31,692 bases of DNA. Origin: Zancudomyces culisetae. Taxonomy: Eukaryota; Kickxellomycota; Harpellomycetes; Harpellales; Legeriomycetaceae. Position numbers and translations under genes: made by a program. Numbering within the stretch: position 1 is the first letter of the stretch; every line of letters starts with the position of its first letter. The stretch is taken from assembly GCA_001969505.1 (NCBI GenBank), contig LSSK01000151.1, forward strand, positions 3,535 to 35,226. Direction: 5' to 3'. A model generated the notes under the pieces. It was not told where the DNA came from, ran no database searches, and was given only the letters and a program-made list of their open reading frames with translations. Positions 8,974 to 19,520 of the stretch are shown piece after piece.

Positions 8974-10848
8974 TCAATAAGAAGAAAACGCATTCAGCCT
9001 GTATAGTAGTACGTGGCCTTTGTCATTACCAACAGCCAGATATCCGTTGTTTGGAGAAAACTTGGCGGTTTGGACATAACCGAGAGGGGTTTTCATTGTG
9101 GGCCAGTTGGAAAAGACAGTATAGTTGTTGTTGGCATTTACGAGTTTTAACTGATCCTTTTTGACCCGGGAATAAATCAGCAATAAATCATCGCTGTTGT
9201 TATTCGTAAATGCAGTGTTTGTAATAGGGGTAGTCAAACTATTGATCGATTTTAATAGATTCAGCTCCTTAGCAAAGGTGTTTGTGCTGTTACTATCGTT
9301 GAGGTTGTAAATATTGACAAAGCCAGAATAGTCACCAACGGAAAGAATGTTGTTGGATTTTACCGAAATACAAGTGGGTTTAAAGGTGTCTTTTAGTTTA
9401 TATTTATTTACACATGTTGTAGTAGGAGGGAAAAAGGACATGGCTCCAAGATCACCGCCATCGCCCCCATCCTTTGAATATCGCATGTCAAACTGATAAA
9501 GCTGTGAATCAACGCTGGATAGACCATACAGGTAGTTGCCTGATATAGCGACATCCTTGACGTTTCCGTTCATTCGAATAGTCGATTTCCACTTTTTGGT
9601 AAACATATCAATAAGGTGGATCTGTCCATAGCTTGAAATAACCGCCATCTCGTTGTTTTCAGGAATAAGCTTAAAGTTTTCAAATGTTTTGATGACATTT
9701 CCATCTCCTCCATTATGGGAACCAAACGAACTGTTAGACTTGATCATCAAGTTACTATTGTTGAACCTACATGTCTTCTCACTCTTCAAATCAAATGTGT
9801 AAAAGTATGGCCTTCTCCCTCCCAATACAATTTCAGAACGGCTGTTTTTACCATCATCGCTAGTGTTGAATAGACAATTGAGAATTGGCAGATCTTTAAA
9901 GTATACTGAATTTAATTTTTTGTTTTGCTCCCCATCTACTTCAAATAGCCTTAAAGTTTTGTCCATTCCTCCAACTGCCAATACGTTGTTGGTTGGATGA
10001 AAATCAAGTTGCTGAATAGTTGCCTGGGATGTCGACTGGTAGTTAGCGTTTTTGACCCGCGATATATCTATTGTGGTTTGTCCAGCCCCGATTTTTGCTT
10101 GGGCCCTTTTGTCTATTATGGATCTGGTACTTTGGAATATCAAACCTTCATCATCATCGTGTCCGCCCTCTTGATCATGTTCGTCTTGTGCTTCTAGCGC
10201 CCATTTTGGTGTTGGGTTGATCTTTGTATACTGTTTACGAAGTCTTTTTTCATACTCCTCTCCGCCAATCTCTTGCTCTTCTAAACTAACTCGTAGCTTC
10301 TTGGTAATATTTTTATCGACAAGACTGACTTTGACACTGGATAAGCTGGGATCGCTTACTCCACCTTCACTCAAAGCTTTCTTATTTTCTTTTTTCCCTT
10401 TCTGCTTGCTGCTAACATTCTTTTCAGTAATCTTTTCATCATTCTGTCCTTGTGTGAGAGTAGTAGGCATTTCGGCCGCTCCAACAGTATCAATTATAAA
10501 CCCTAAATCATCAATTTGCTCATTTTTCTCTTGTCCCTCCTCCACATCGTCTTCAGATGATTCTTGTCCCTCCCACTCTCTTTCACTTTCCGAGTTTTGT
10601 TCTTGCTGGTCTTCATGTAGATTAGAACCGTTGTTTCGTGAACTTGAGCTGGTGATCCCGAACACAAGCTTTTCTAATTCTGATTCTTGTTCGCTTTTAA
10701 GTTTTTTGTTGTTTGGCTTTTTGGTCCTGGGATTTCGCAGAGATCTCTTTTTCTCATTTTTTTTGGCAACACCGTTGTCTTGTTTAGTATTCTTATTTCC
10801 GGTGGTAGAGGAATCTTGAATCCGTTTTTTATTTTCAAAGGAAATCAT
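8974..10848 (-). CDS. UTP18: U3 snoRNP / SSU processome WD40 protein UTP18
   Basis: WD40 subunit of the UTP-B module of the small-subunit processome, acting in the nucleolus on pre-18S rRNA; yeast Utp18 also recruits the exosome helicase Mtr4 through its N-terminal region. Single exon, 624 residues (yeast about 594). The start is the first ATG. The N-terminus is Lys/Asn-rich; ELEKLVFG at about 57-64 matches the family's short N-terminal motif. An acidic stretch follows, then LRKQYTKINPTPKWA, the conserved segment before the propeller. The beta-propeller runs from about residue 270 to the end, with repeats such as VLAVGGMDKTLRLFEV, NNILSVGDYSGFVNIYN and the terminal GYLAVGNDKGHVLLYRL. I do not see a clear arch-interacting motif for Mtr4 by eye. 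Confidence 0.95.
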   Translation of the reverse strand: MISFENKKRIQDSSTTGNKNTKQDNGVAKKNEKKRSLRNPRTKKPNNKKLKSEQESELEKLVFGITSSSSRNNGSNLHEDQQEQNSESEREWEGQESSEDDVEEGQEKNEQIDDLGFIIDTVGAAEMPTTLTQGQNDEKITEKNVSSKQKGKKENKKALSEGGVSDPSLSSVKVSLVDKNITKKLRVSLEEQEIGGEEYEKRLRKQYTKINPTPKWALEAQDEHDQEGGHDDDEGLIFQSTRSIIDKRAQAKIGAGQTTIDISRVKNANYQSTSQATIQQLDFHPTNNVLAVGGMDKTLRLFEVDGEQNKKLNSVYFKDLPILNCLFNTSDDGKNSRSEIVLGGRRPYFYTFDLKSEKTCRFNNSNLMIKSNSSFGSHNGGDGNVIKTFENFKLIPENNEMAVISSYGQIHLIDMFTKKWKSTIRMNGNVKDVAISGNYLYGLSSVDSQLYQFDMRYSKDGGDGGDLGAMSFFPPTTTCVNKYKLKDTFKPTCISVKSNNILSVGDYSGFVNIYNLNDSNSTNTFAKELNLLKSINSLTTPITNTAFTNNNSDDLLLIYSRVKKDQLKLVNANNNYTVFSNWPTMKTPLGYVQTAKFSPNNGYLAVGNDKGHVLLYRLNAFSSY

Positions 10849-11712
10849 TATGATAATTTAGACCGGTATTGTTAGTCGCTGTATCACTGGAACTTCGATA
10901 TATATTATGGTTTTGGCTCTCTTGCTTTTGCCTTGATGATTCAATACAATTTTTTCCAAGGTACATATACTTTTACATATGTATATACATTAGTTTTACG
11001 ACTTTTGGTTTTTAAAATTTTTTTCTTGATTTTTGGATTATGAAATCATTAGCTGATTTGCCTCCTTTTCCTGAAAAAATTTTGACTACATACCCACAAA
11101 AAAAAATTTTTTTTTTCTCAAAGGAGCGAACAAAAACATCAAATCACGTGCTTGATTCATGACTAACATTCCTGTTGATCACAGTTTGGTGTTCAAGATC
11201 AACATATAATGTGGTAGAAATGGCAAACGCTCATAAAATACTATATGTATTAACGGATTGTGCCAACAAGTCAAAAGAAAAAAAACGCCTAAAAATAACC
11301 TGAGTCTGAATAGTTATATTGATCCGTAGTAATTTGTTTTTTTTTTTTCAGACGCAAGGAGATATTAATTATAATTGAGATACTTTGTATTCGCGAATTT
11401 CTGACATGTACGAACTGCATTAGTAGTATTCACTAACTAAAAAAACAACAGTATGAAGATAATGGTAAATACGCTAATAAACAACTAACTTCAACTGCAA
11501 AAGTATAGTATAATATAGTATGATAATAGGATCTCTGGTCAAGAAATAATAGAGGTATTAAACATGTACGAAGTTGTAAAAAATGATCCAAGAAACCTAG
11601 GAATAATAGATAAAAGTGAGAAAGAAAAAAACACACACAAAGTTATTAAATTAATTAATTTAGTTTGGCAAAATACAAAAGTGGGTCGAGGGCAAAAAGA
11701 GTATCCCAGCCA
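10849..11712. other. Intergenic: UTP18 upstream region
   Basis: No gene is seen. It contains the UTP18 promoter with RRPE-like sites (11072-11116) and a CACGTG palindrome at 11145-11150 that could be a Cbf1/bHLH site. Further right, 11433-11636 holds a low-complexity minus-strand frame without a usable ATG, which I do not call. The part after about 11640 is the 3' flank of the RAB5IF-like gene. Confidence 0.5.
11072..11116 (-). promoter_or_regulatory. RRPE-like elements upstream of UTP18
   Basis: TGAAAAAATTTT at 11072-11083 and an A9T10 block at 11098-11116, about 225-270 bp before the UTP18 ATG. They match the RRPE core of ribosome-biogenesis promoters, as upstream of RRP36. That both ribosome-biogenesis genes in the window carry such blocks within 300 bp supports the reading, but A/T runs are common here. 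Confidence 0.5.
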
Positions 11713-12417
11713 TTACTAAGTAAAAAAAATAAATAAAAACATCTTTTCTTCAAGGTTTATATCCAGCGATAATACGAAAATTGTTTGTACATATACAACT
11801 TACCAGAAATATGGCGAATGTTGGCATAATAGACTCGGATACTATTTCTGACAGCCCACCATACCGTTCAACGTTAATATTGATGACCTTGTTGTAATAC
11901 AACGCAACACCAACATAACAAACACAGATATTTCTAAAAATACATGATAATAATGTCTGTTTTAAGTGCTCTTGAAAAACAACTGATGTTATTTTACCGG
12001 TTTCATTTTATAATATTGTTGATTTGAATGCTTTTATGGTATTCAGAAAAGTGTTTAAGAAACAAAAAAAAATATGAAGGTGAAGAGGAGAGAAAATGAA
12101 AAGTTGAGGAGAGTGGGGGTGGGGATGAGGGAAATGCTTACATCAGAATTGGTGTTATTCCTCGAAGGCCTAGAATGCCAGCTAGTGCGCCAAAGGAAGT
12201 GCTGATAGATATCAGGATCCAAAATGAAAGTTTCTTCAAATCGGTCTAAGTTTTCACATAAAACAGCGTTTGTTCATTAATAAAGTGCATATATAAGCGT
12301 CGGATAAGAGGGCAAAACCTATGTCAAGTAGATGAATGAGGCAAGTGAGTAGCTTACAATTTCCCAATTTGAATCGCGCTTGCTAAATAAGCCCAGGACT
12401 GTCTGTTTTTCCGACAT
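11713..12417 (-). CDS. RAB5IF: RAB5IF/EMC6-family small membrane protein
   Basis: Small multi-pass ER protein of the Rab5ip/EMC6 Pfam family; human RAB5IF (OPTI) acts in the PAT/multipass translocon that helps membrane proteins fold. Exons on the minus strand: 12417-12358, 12245-12142, 11933-11804. They encode a 98-residue core: SKRDSNWE near the N-terminus, a hydrophobic stretch with GALAGILGLRG, a second one with VCYVGVALYY, then ERYGGLSEIVSE and PTFAIFL. This follows human RAB5IF (SDAAWE, GVIWGVLPLRG, EEYGG, FMTSFALF). The human protein continues for one more TM segment. Here the next donor (GTAAGT, 11803) and acceptor (11716) would join CTG directly to TAA at 11715-11713, ending the protein; reading through the intron instead adds 17 codons to a TGA. 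The true 3' end is unresolved. Confidence 0.75.
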
Positions 12418-13165
12418 GATTTGAATTATTTCTACAGCTGATGAGCCTTGACAATCAGAATTGGTATTAAAAAAATAGTAAACCTTTTAGGTATTTTACA
12501 TGAAAGTAACACAAGAGTTGTTAACTTGAAAGGTAAATTATTTAGCAGGTAAAATATGATGCAAGTTTACAAAAAAAAAATTAGGGAGGGGGGGGGAGAG
12601 AGTTTGAGGCAAAATATTTTATGCTCAAGCTCTGATTTGGCTGTGATTTATTTACTTTATTTAGATTGTATAGTGGATGAGGCAACGGGGCTTTAATGCG
12701 ACAGTTTTTCTATTTTCTATTTTCTATTTTCTATTTTTTAGGTTTCAAATTGGAAAACCAATTATCCAGATTTAAGCTGGGCGAATGGAAGCGGGAGTGA
12801 TTTTTTTTTGTTTTTGTCTTTGTTTTTGTCTTTGTTTTTGTCTTTGTTTTGTTTTGATCAATACTCACAATTCAAATACGCTCACTTGAAATAAATAAAT
12901 AAACAGGGAAATTAAGAAATATATACATATCACAAAAGTATTGAGCTGGATAAAAAAAAATAACAATAATAGGAATACATGTGCCTTCTCAAATCAAAGA
13001 GAAAGAATTTGTCAAGTTGAAAACTAATTTTACTAGTGTTGGTCTTTAGGTTAATTATAAATGTCAAATTTAAACGATGTATTCTTTACATGTACCATAT
13101 AACCATAAGCCAGGTTTAGAAAAACATAATTTTTAAAGGAAAAGAAAAAGATTGAGTAAATGGAG
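12418..13165. other. Intergenic between kinesin 3' end and RAB5IF-like start
   Basis: No gene is seen. It is the promoter side of the RAB5IF-like gene and the 3' flank of kinesin. It contains A10 followed by a purine tract with G9 at about 12571-12602 and two tandem repeats at 12706-12856. Confidence 0.6.
12706..12856. repeat. Two adjacent minisatellites
   Basis: The first (about 12706-12740) is roughly four copies of a 7-mer TTTTCTA. The second (about 12809-12856) is three to four copies of a 12-mer built as TTTTTGTCTTTG. Both are pyrimidine-rich on the plus strand and non-coding. They lie 290-440 bp upstream of the RAB5IF-like start codon. Confidence 0.85.
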
Positions 13166-16100
13166 CTAAGACCAGCGCAGCCAAGAGGCTCTTTGTTGCT
13201 GAGTGCCGCTAATACTCGAAGTGCTGCTATTACTGTTGTTTGTAAAGGTACTGTTTGCAGAGTGGAAACTATTATTTTTAGAGGGAGGAGAGGTGGCCTT
13301 CAAAGGTGGATCAGGATAGTTGGTATTGTTTGGGTTTTGATGATTCTGACTCTGATTCTGACTCTGATTCTGACTCTGACTCTGACTCTGACTCTGACTC
13401 TGATTCTGATTCTGCTGCTGCATGTGCATTGGGTAGTCAGCAGAGGCCTTATCGTGCTGAATGGTAGAAATATTGGAGCCACCACCTCGAATGGGCTTGG
13501 CAACTCTTCCGAACGGAAGTCTAGAGAGATAAAGCAGTTGGTTTGTATTGAAGAGAGGGGAATTAGAAGAGCCCGCAGAAGTAGCGTTGGTATGGTTGTA
13601 TTGTGCATAGGCATTTGCAGGCAATCTCGATTTGTCCATATTTCTGCTATTTATTGAGTGTATCTCTTCGTATTTTCGCTTGTAAAACTCTACATCGTTA
13701 AGGGTTTGCTCCAAAAGATTTTCTAAATAGTCAATTCGTTCGCCTCTGGCAGATAATTTGCGCTCGTTGAGTGAAGCTAACTTCTTTAACTCGGTGTTTT
13801 GCGAAACTAGCTCACGTTGCATCATAGTGAGCTGAGTGATGTTTTTCTCCAAAACAACCATCCGCTGCGACTGGGTTGGGTTGTTTATTCTCTTGAGTAG
13901 CTGGGTGTTTTGCTGCTTGCTTTCATCCAGTGCCATCTCTAGTTCAATGATCTTCTCACATCTGTTCTGTACATCTCGCATAAGTGACTGTTTGATAGAG
14001 TCGAATTCAGCTTGTTTGGCTTGTAAGGCACGTTGTGAATATTGGTCATGCATAGATGGAGAAAGCTCGGCTAGCTGAATGTCACCATCTGGGCTAACCA
14101 TGTTTGCGACAGAAAGATCCTTGCTGGGGCGCTTTGTGGGTGTTGGAGAGGAAGCTGAATCAGTATACATGTTGTTATTGTCAGTAGGCAGCGAGGGGTT
14201 CGCTAGTTTCACGTCGTCTAAAAGCTTTGTTAGTAGGTCAACTTTGTTGTGAAGTTCGCTATTTGTACGAGTCGAGTCGACCAGGCTTTGATTGAGTTTC
14301 TGAATCTCTTTCTCGCTGCTGACTTTATCAGCACACAGCATTTTGATCTCTTTTGTTTGTTGTTCAATTCGAGCCAGTAGCTGCGACTCCAGTTTTTGAT
14401 GGACGACTTTGTCAACTTTGACTCTTTCATCTTCTTCTTCGAGCGTGATGCTTTTTTCAAGAAACTCTTCATACTCGGCCATAACTTTAGACAATTGTGA
14501 CTCGTTTTCGCTGTATTTAGTCCACAACTCGGCCTCTCTGCATTTCAGCTCGGAAATGGTTGTATCCTTCTGTGCTGCCAACACTTTCAACTCGTCTAGT
14601 TGCCGCAAAAGCATTTCCCTCTCTCTAATAGCATTGCCCCCCTCCACGCTACTAGTGTCATTACTCCTATCCCCATCCATAACTACATTCCCATCATCAT
14701 TTTTATCTTTGCTTTTATTCTCATGTCCTCTAAAACCTTTGAGCTTGACTAGACTCAGTTCGGATTTTTCGTTCTCTAGTTCCATAACTTCGGTCTGTAG
14801 CTTTTCGATTTCCTCTTTCAGTTGTTGGCATGTTTGCTCCGCTTCACCCTGTGCCTCTTTTAGGCTGTCGATTGTCATTTTAGTCTCTTTTTGCTCAAAT
14901 TCCATCCGCCCCTTTTCTATCTTTAACTGTGCGAGCTCAGCCGTTAGCTCCTCATCACGCTTACGACCTTTGCTCAACTCATCTTTCAGTGCTGTGACTT
15001 CACCTGCTAGCTCATCCACCTCCACCTCCTTCTCTTTGAGTCTATTTTCCCTCTCGCTTAACTGGTCTGCGAGCTCGTTTTCTCTCTTTAGAAAATCTTC
15101 TCTCTCTTCATCTCCAAATACAGTCGGTGTGCTTGATCTCAGTTCGCCAAGTACCATCTCTCCAAATGTCGGTGTCAGTGGTGAAAAGAGTGTCCCTTTT
15201 TCTACGCCTGTAGGACTTGAAATGCGGGCACCAGAAGCCCTTCCTAATGATCCTGTGTTTGTCTCTGGCAATCTATTGGATAGTGGAGGTTCGCGTGGTG
15301 CATCTGCCCTGCTTGTTCTTCCGCTCTTCTTTGCCTGCTGTTCACCAACCCCTCCTAGCACATCTTTACCACGACCTACTTCTCCCTTGTTTATCTTGTT
15401 CCACTTTGCCTGCTCCTCTATCTTAACAACCCCTCCTCCTCTCCATACTTTTAGCTCACCCTCCAAACTCTGAATGTACGTGCTATACGAAATAATCTTG
15501 CTATTCAACTTCTTGATCATCTCTTTAAGCTCCTCAGGGCTCAATGCCTGGTTAATTGTTGCTTTGTTCCTAATATTCTTGGCACGCGTGCCAAATCTCA
15601 ATGTACTCACCGTCTCTGCCGCATTATACGACGATGGAGAACAATTGATAATCAGCGTTGTTCTGCTATTCCCACCCAGCGACTCTTGTAAAATTCGTGT
15701 CAATTTGCTGTCTCTATATGGGATATGTGTTGATTTCCCGTCTGTTAGCGCATTTATCACCATTCCAAGAGCAGATAGAGATTTGTTTATCTTCTTGGCC
15801 TCCTCTAGTGTCTGGCCCGATGCACCTGTTTTTCCTACCTTTTCAGATCCCGCTAAATCTACCAAACTCAATTTGCCTATTTTGGTCTTTCCATCCATTG
15901 TATTCTTTTGTTGTATGGTGATTTGAAAGATCGAATGACTTCTACTACTTTCCGCATTCATATCTATTACGTCCACCCCGATAGTTTTTAGTAATGTAAT
16001 ACAGAATCGTTTGTATATAATCATAATTTTATTATGTTGAAAGTACCACTATCCATATAGTAAACTTATTGAAAACATAAGAAATCCAACTTACTTGTCT

Positions 16101-17035
16101 GTGCAACGGCTCTAGCTATTGCTCCTTGTCTCATTGTATCATATACTTCTTCAACACTGCTTACAAAAACCTCTACCAACCCCTTCACATATACACCATG
16201 TGTTTTATCCTCATGTACTGGCAAATTATCCTGTGTGGCTATTTTACATTTCAATTTCGCACCAATAATTTTCACATCTTATTTACTTTTATCGAATCCA
16301 TCTTGACTGGAAAATCTGTAAAAGCAGCTTTATCACTTACGGTTAATCAAGTCTCTGATCCTCTCCATATAAATCTCCATGTATGATACCTTTACTATGT
16401 ATTCTACCGTCTGCGGGGACTCTAGAATATTGTTAAATATTCCCTCTACTATTCTGGGTATAATTCCTTTTGTGTTTGGATCGTCTATATCTCCCTATTT
16501 ATACATTATCAACCACATTTACATATTATTTTCGCGCTAAATCAATACATTCACAAATATAAAGTACTAGTTGTTCGTTGTTCGTTGTTCGTTTTATTCT
16601 TGTTGGCTTTCCTTTTTCTTTAATATCTGTTTAATGACTTACCATCATTGTGTATGTTTTTCCTGACCCTGTCTGCCCGTATGCAAAAACTGTGCCATTG
16701 TATCCATTAAATACATCCTCTACTGTTTGTTTAATCGAATAGCTATATAGTTCCTCTTGTTGTGTTTCCATTCCGAATGTCCGATCAAAGGTAAATGTCA
16801 AAGCTTCGTCATTGGTATTCTATTGTTGTTTTAAATGGTGCATTTAGTACATTTGTCAATAAAAAAAAGGCAAAATGTAGTTTAAATTTCGGATTTCATA
16901 TTTGTATCACTTTACCCTTATCACTGCAGAATGATCTTCTATTACTTCTACCACTGGTTTCCCACCCCCTGTACTCTCCATGAAGTTTTGTGGCCGAAAC
17001 CTGGCGATAACTTTGATGTTATTACCCCCAGACAT
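13166..17035 (-). CDS. KHC: Conventional kinesin (kinesin-1) heavy chain
   Basis: Plus-end microtubule motor for long-range vesicle and nuclear transport. Exons on the minus strand: 17035-16916, 16819-16643, 16494-16341, 16238-16095, 15963-13166; all junctions are in phase and give 1130 residues, longer than Neurospora kinesin (about 930). The motor starts [17 protein letters not shown]-loop GQTGSGKT is at 88-95, switch [11 protein letters not shown] at 199-208, switch II DLAGSE at 234-239, followed by [20 protein letters not shown]. The neck/hinge keeps [13 protein letters not shown] long coiled coil contains the fungal cargo-tail block [17 protein letters not shown], and the tail has [12 protein letters not shown] (VAK near 1019-1021), the equivalent of the autoinhibitory IAK motif. 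A Gln/Ser/Asn repeat and a Ser/Asn-rich end follow. Four introns, all within the motor-coding part. Confidence 0.96.
13343..13419 (-). repeat. Hexanucleotide array in the kinesin tail
   Basis: Plus strand reads CTGACT and CTGATT units in tandem; on the coding strand this is CAGAGT/CAGAAT, giving alternating Gln-Ser and Gln-Asn near residues 1049-1073, after the VAK motif. The motor and coiled coil are not touched, so length changes should be tolerated. Confidence 0.9.
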
Positions 17036-18702
17036 TTTGGAATGTTGTTGTCTCGGCTTTATCGTCAGTCCTTGATTTTTCTAAATGCTTTTTATTTTCG
17101 TGTCTTTTTAATGTACCTCCTCTGCCCCTCTACAAATATTTATTCAAACGAAATTGTTTAATTTTGGTTGATTCTATAAAATTCTTGGTTTTTTGACTTT
17201 AAATCTTCAAACCTCAAAAAAGTATTTTTGAGTGTATCGAAATGATTCAGATTTAATGCCGGTTTTGTGTTTTCTAAAGCAGTGGGATTCATAACAACAT
17301 GATCACCTTCTTTATTATTTCATATTTACCTTGAATTGCTTTGATTCTAATTTGAAAGTACCTATATACGAGTATACGTAGTAATATGTATTATAATCTT
17401 ATATCAATGCTTGTTTATTATCTAGCTTTACTAAAATGCCATTGTTTTTGTTCTCTTTACTATTTTTTTTCTTTAAAATTAAGTTTACCAAATCTAATTG
17501 ATTATTGGGAAAAAAAACGTAAAATAATGAAAAGTAAATAAAGGGCATCTTGAATATCTTAATGCCAGTAATTAATTTACTCCAAAACCAAGTATGGCCA
17601 GACTCGGATTCAAGCTTCTATTTAATACCTCTATTTGACTCGCACATCAAATAATTAGATAGACTTTGGAGAGGCCATTTGCACTGGATTAAAAAAAGGT
17701 GACGAAAATAAATCGCTATCCCCTTCAGCTTTTTACTACCCCTCCCCCCTCCCCCTTCTTCCCTCCTTCGTTCCCCCCCCAAAAAATAGCATAAGCTATG
17801 TTTCATCAATTTACATCGCACCTTTTTCGTACTTTCCGTAGCCATTCTCCACAAAAAAAAAATTACAATCCTGAAATTGCCTCAACACAAGCATAGTATA
17901 GAAGATCAAATTTCAGCTTCATACGCTATCCACTAAACTACCTCGCTACAGTTTAGTTTGCTTTAATTTGTTGTTTAAAAGGCTCGTGTTTAAGCAAAGT
18001 ATATGCACATAATATATGTTCCTAAGTCCTTCTCAGAGTGTTTAACATTAACCAAGTCACTAAAACGATTTTCACAATTGAAAACTTACTACACTAATGG
18101 TATGTTATACATTCTCTTAATCCAAAGGTTAGAGTTTCCCCTTTGTGTTTTCAATTCATCTACCACAATTAGTAGTACTCTTGGAGTTAGCTGCCTTTTT
18201 ATACACAGATATGTTATGTATTAACCTGAGCTTATTAAACAAAAAAAAAAGCAAAAATATCTTTTTTTTGGTTTTTGTATAGCTTTTAATACATCAAACT
18301 TCCGTGCATAGCCCAAGTGTAAATGGATCTAGACAGCTTAAAGAGAGTTTGGTAGAAAGGTGGTGTTACAAGGTAAAATGGGCTACAATTTGTAGCATCT
18401 AAACACAATGAAGCCTAAAAAGCGAACAACATTGCTTTATGGTTTTTGAAACAAAAGAATTGCAAAAATCAACGCCAATTATATGAAAAGGGCGTTTCTC
18501 CATTCGCTAGCTACAAGCCTAATCACCATGTTTCTTTACCATTTGGCTCTCTATGTTACCAAGCAATGTTAACATGTTTTGCTATAGTAATACACATTTT
18601 AATTCGTTTTATTGAACTGAAATTGTATTTAAATTATATTACATTTCTTTAAATACACCGATTCAAAATAAAATAGAACAAGACATTTATTCGAAAAACG
18701 AG
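17036..18702. other. Divergent intergenic region between kinesin and the SUZ gene
   Basis: No gene recognised. It holds the kinesin promoter (left) and the SUZ-gene promoter (right). A C-rich tract at 17736-17780 stands out. A box-A-like sequence on the minus strand near 17931-17941, with a T-run at about 17848-17857, does not fold into a tRNA by eye. The frame at 18446-18652 is short, lacks support and overlaps the SUZ promoter. Confidence 0.5.
17736..17780 (-). other. Putative G-quadruplex / homopurine tract
   Basis: The plus strand is an almost pure pyrimidine tract with C-runs of 4, 6, 5, 3 and 8; the minus strand therefore has five G-runs with short spacers, fitting the G3+N1-7 quadruplex rule for most runs. 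It sits about 700 bp upstream of the kinesin start codon in otherwise AT-rich DNA. Confidence 0.6.
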
Positions 18703-19520
18703 ATGTCCGATCCCTTTGACGACTGGGAAAGTGCTTTTGATGCCAATGTAAGCTCTTTGAAGTGCTTAAAACACTGCGTGGTTAATATTTAAAGCCTCGT
18801 CAAGCACTCTACTACCTATATATCTCTTAACTTCCTTTGTTTTATTTCTGTTTTGAGGAAATGATGCTACGTAAAACTACAATACATGTAAATAAAATAG
18901 CTCGAGCCTACGATTCCCGTACCGACGAAAAAAGAAACGAAATTTGAAATATGGAAACAAGCGTAAATAAAATTATTATACTATCTTTTACTCGGACGAT
19001 ACACTATCTATACTAACCACATCCAACAAAAATCAAGTTAAAATGTGTTTAATATTTTCACCTATTATTTTAATAACACACTTTATTTCAACATTATCAA
19101 ATGGTACACACAGAAACGATTACCAGCCCGCTGAAATTAGTTTTTACAATGATAGAACCCAATACAAGCCAGAGGTAATCAAAATAGCATACACTCTTAC
19201 CTTTTTATAACGCTTTCATTTTTTTTAGCTTTTTTGTTCCACCATTGCTGTAATTTATTGTAGTGATCATCTTGAAAACCCTGTTACTATTGTAGATAAA
19301 AGTATTGACCAGGAGCAAAAAAGAAATAAAAGAACAAAAGTACAAGATACTACCAAAGGACGGAGTAGATAAAATTACACAAAACGTGACAGGTATACCC
19401 TCACAAGATGATAGTAGCACTGCTGCAGACGCTCTTCGGCAGAATGAGGAGCTCGCACTCAAAGAAAAACTAAAGAAATATCATGAGGCACGCGAAAAGA
19501 TATTCGGCAAAGAAGGATAA
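18703..19520 (+). CDS. SUZ-domain protein (SZRD1-like)
   Basis: Small protein of 121 residues with a SUZ domain, a short basic/charged RNA-binding module. Exons: 18703-18747, 18901-18962, 19141-19174 (34 nt), 19296-19520, all in phase. The N-terminus is acidic (MSDPFDDWESAFDA), like the short acidic start of SZRD1. The middle has IPVPTKKE and RTQYKPEIKVLTRS, corresponding to the conserved xYxPQVKILKR lead-in of SUZ; the C-terminus LKEKLKKYHEAREKIFG matches the SUZ signature (LxxREAxYAEARxRIFG). Relatives are nearly always small and poorly characterised; mRNA or ribosome association is inferred from the domain only. Same strand as ZNG1, 508 bp upstream of it. Only the last exon is long enough to be noticed without splicing. 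Confidence 0.85.

Noticed and set aside
10217-10819. 200-codon plus-strand frame opposite UTP18
   Set aside because: Antisense shadow of the Lys/Glu/Ser-rich N-terminus of UTP18; Ser/Phe/Leu-rich with no family resemblance.
14409-15473. 354-codon plus-strand open frame inside the kinesin gene
   Set aside because: It is antisense to the coiled-coil coding region, is Ser/Leu low-complexity, and reflects Glu/Lys codon bias on the real strand.
17860-17950. tRNA-like sequence (box A TAGTTTAGTGG on the minus strand with a T-run downstream)
   Set aside because: No complementary acceptor stem, no box B and no plausible anticodon arm by eye. A covariance search would settle it.
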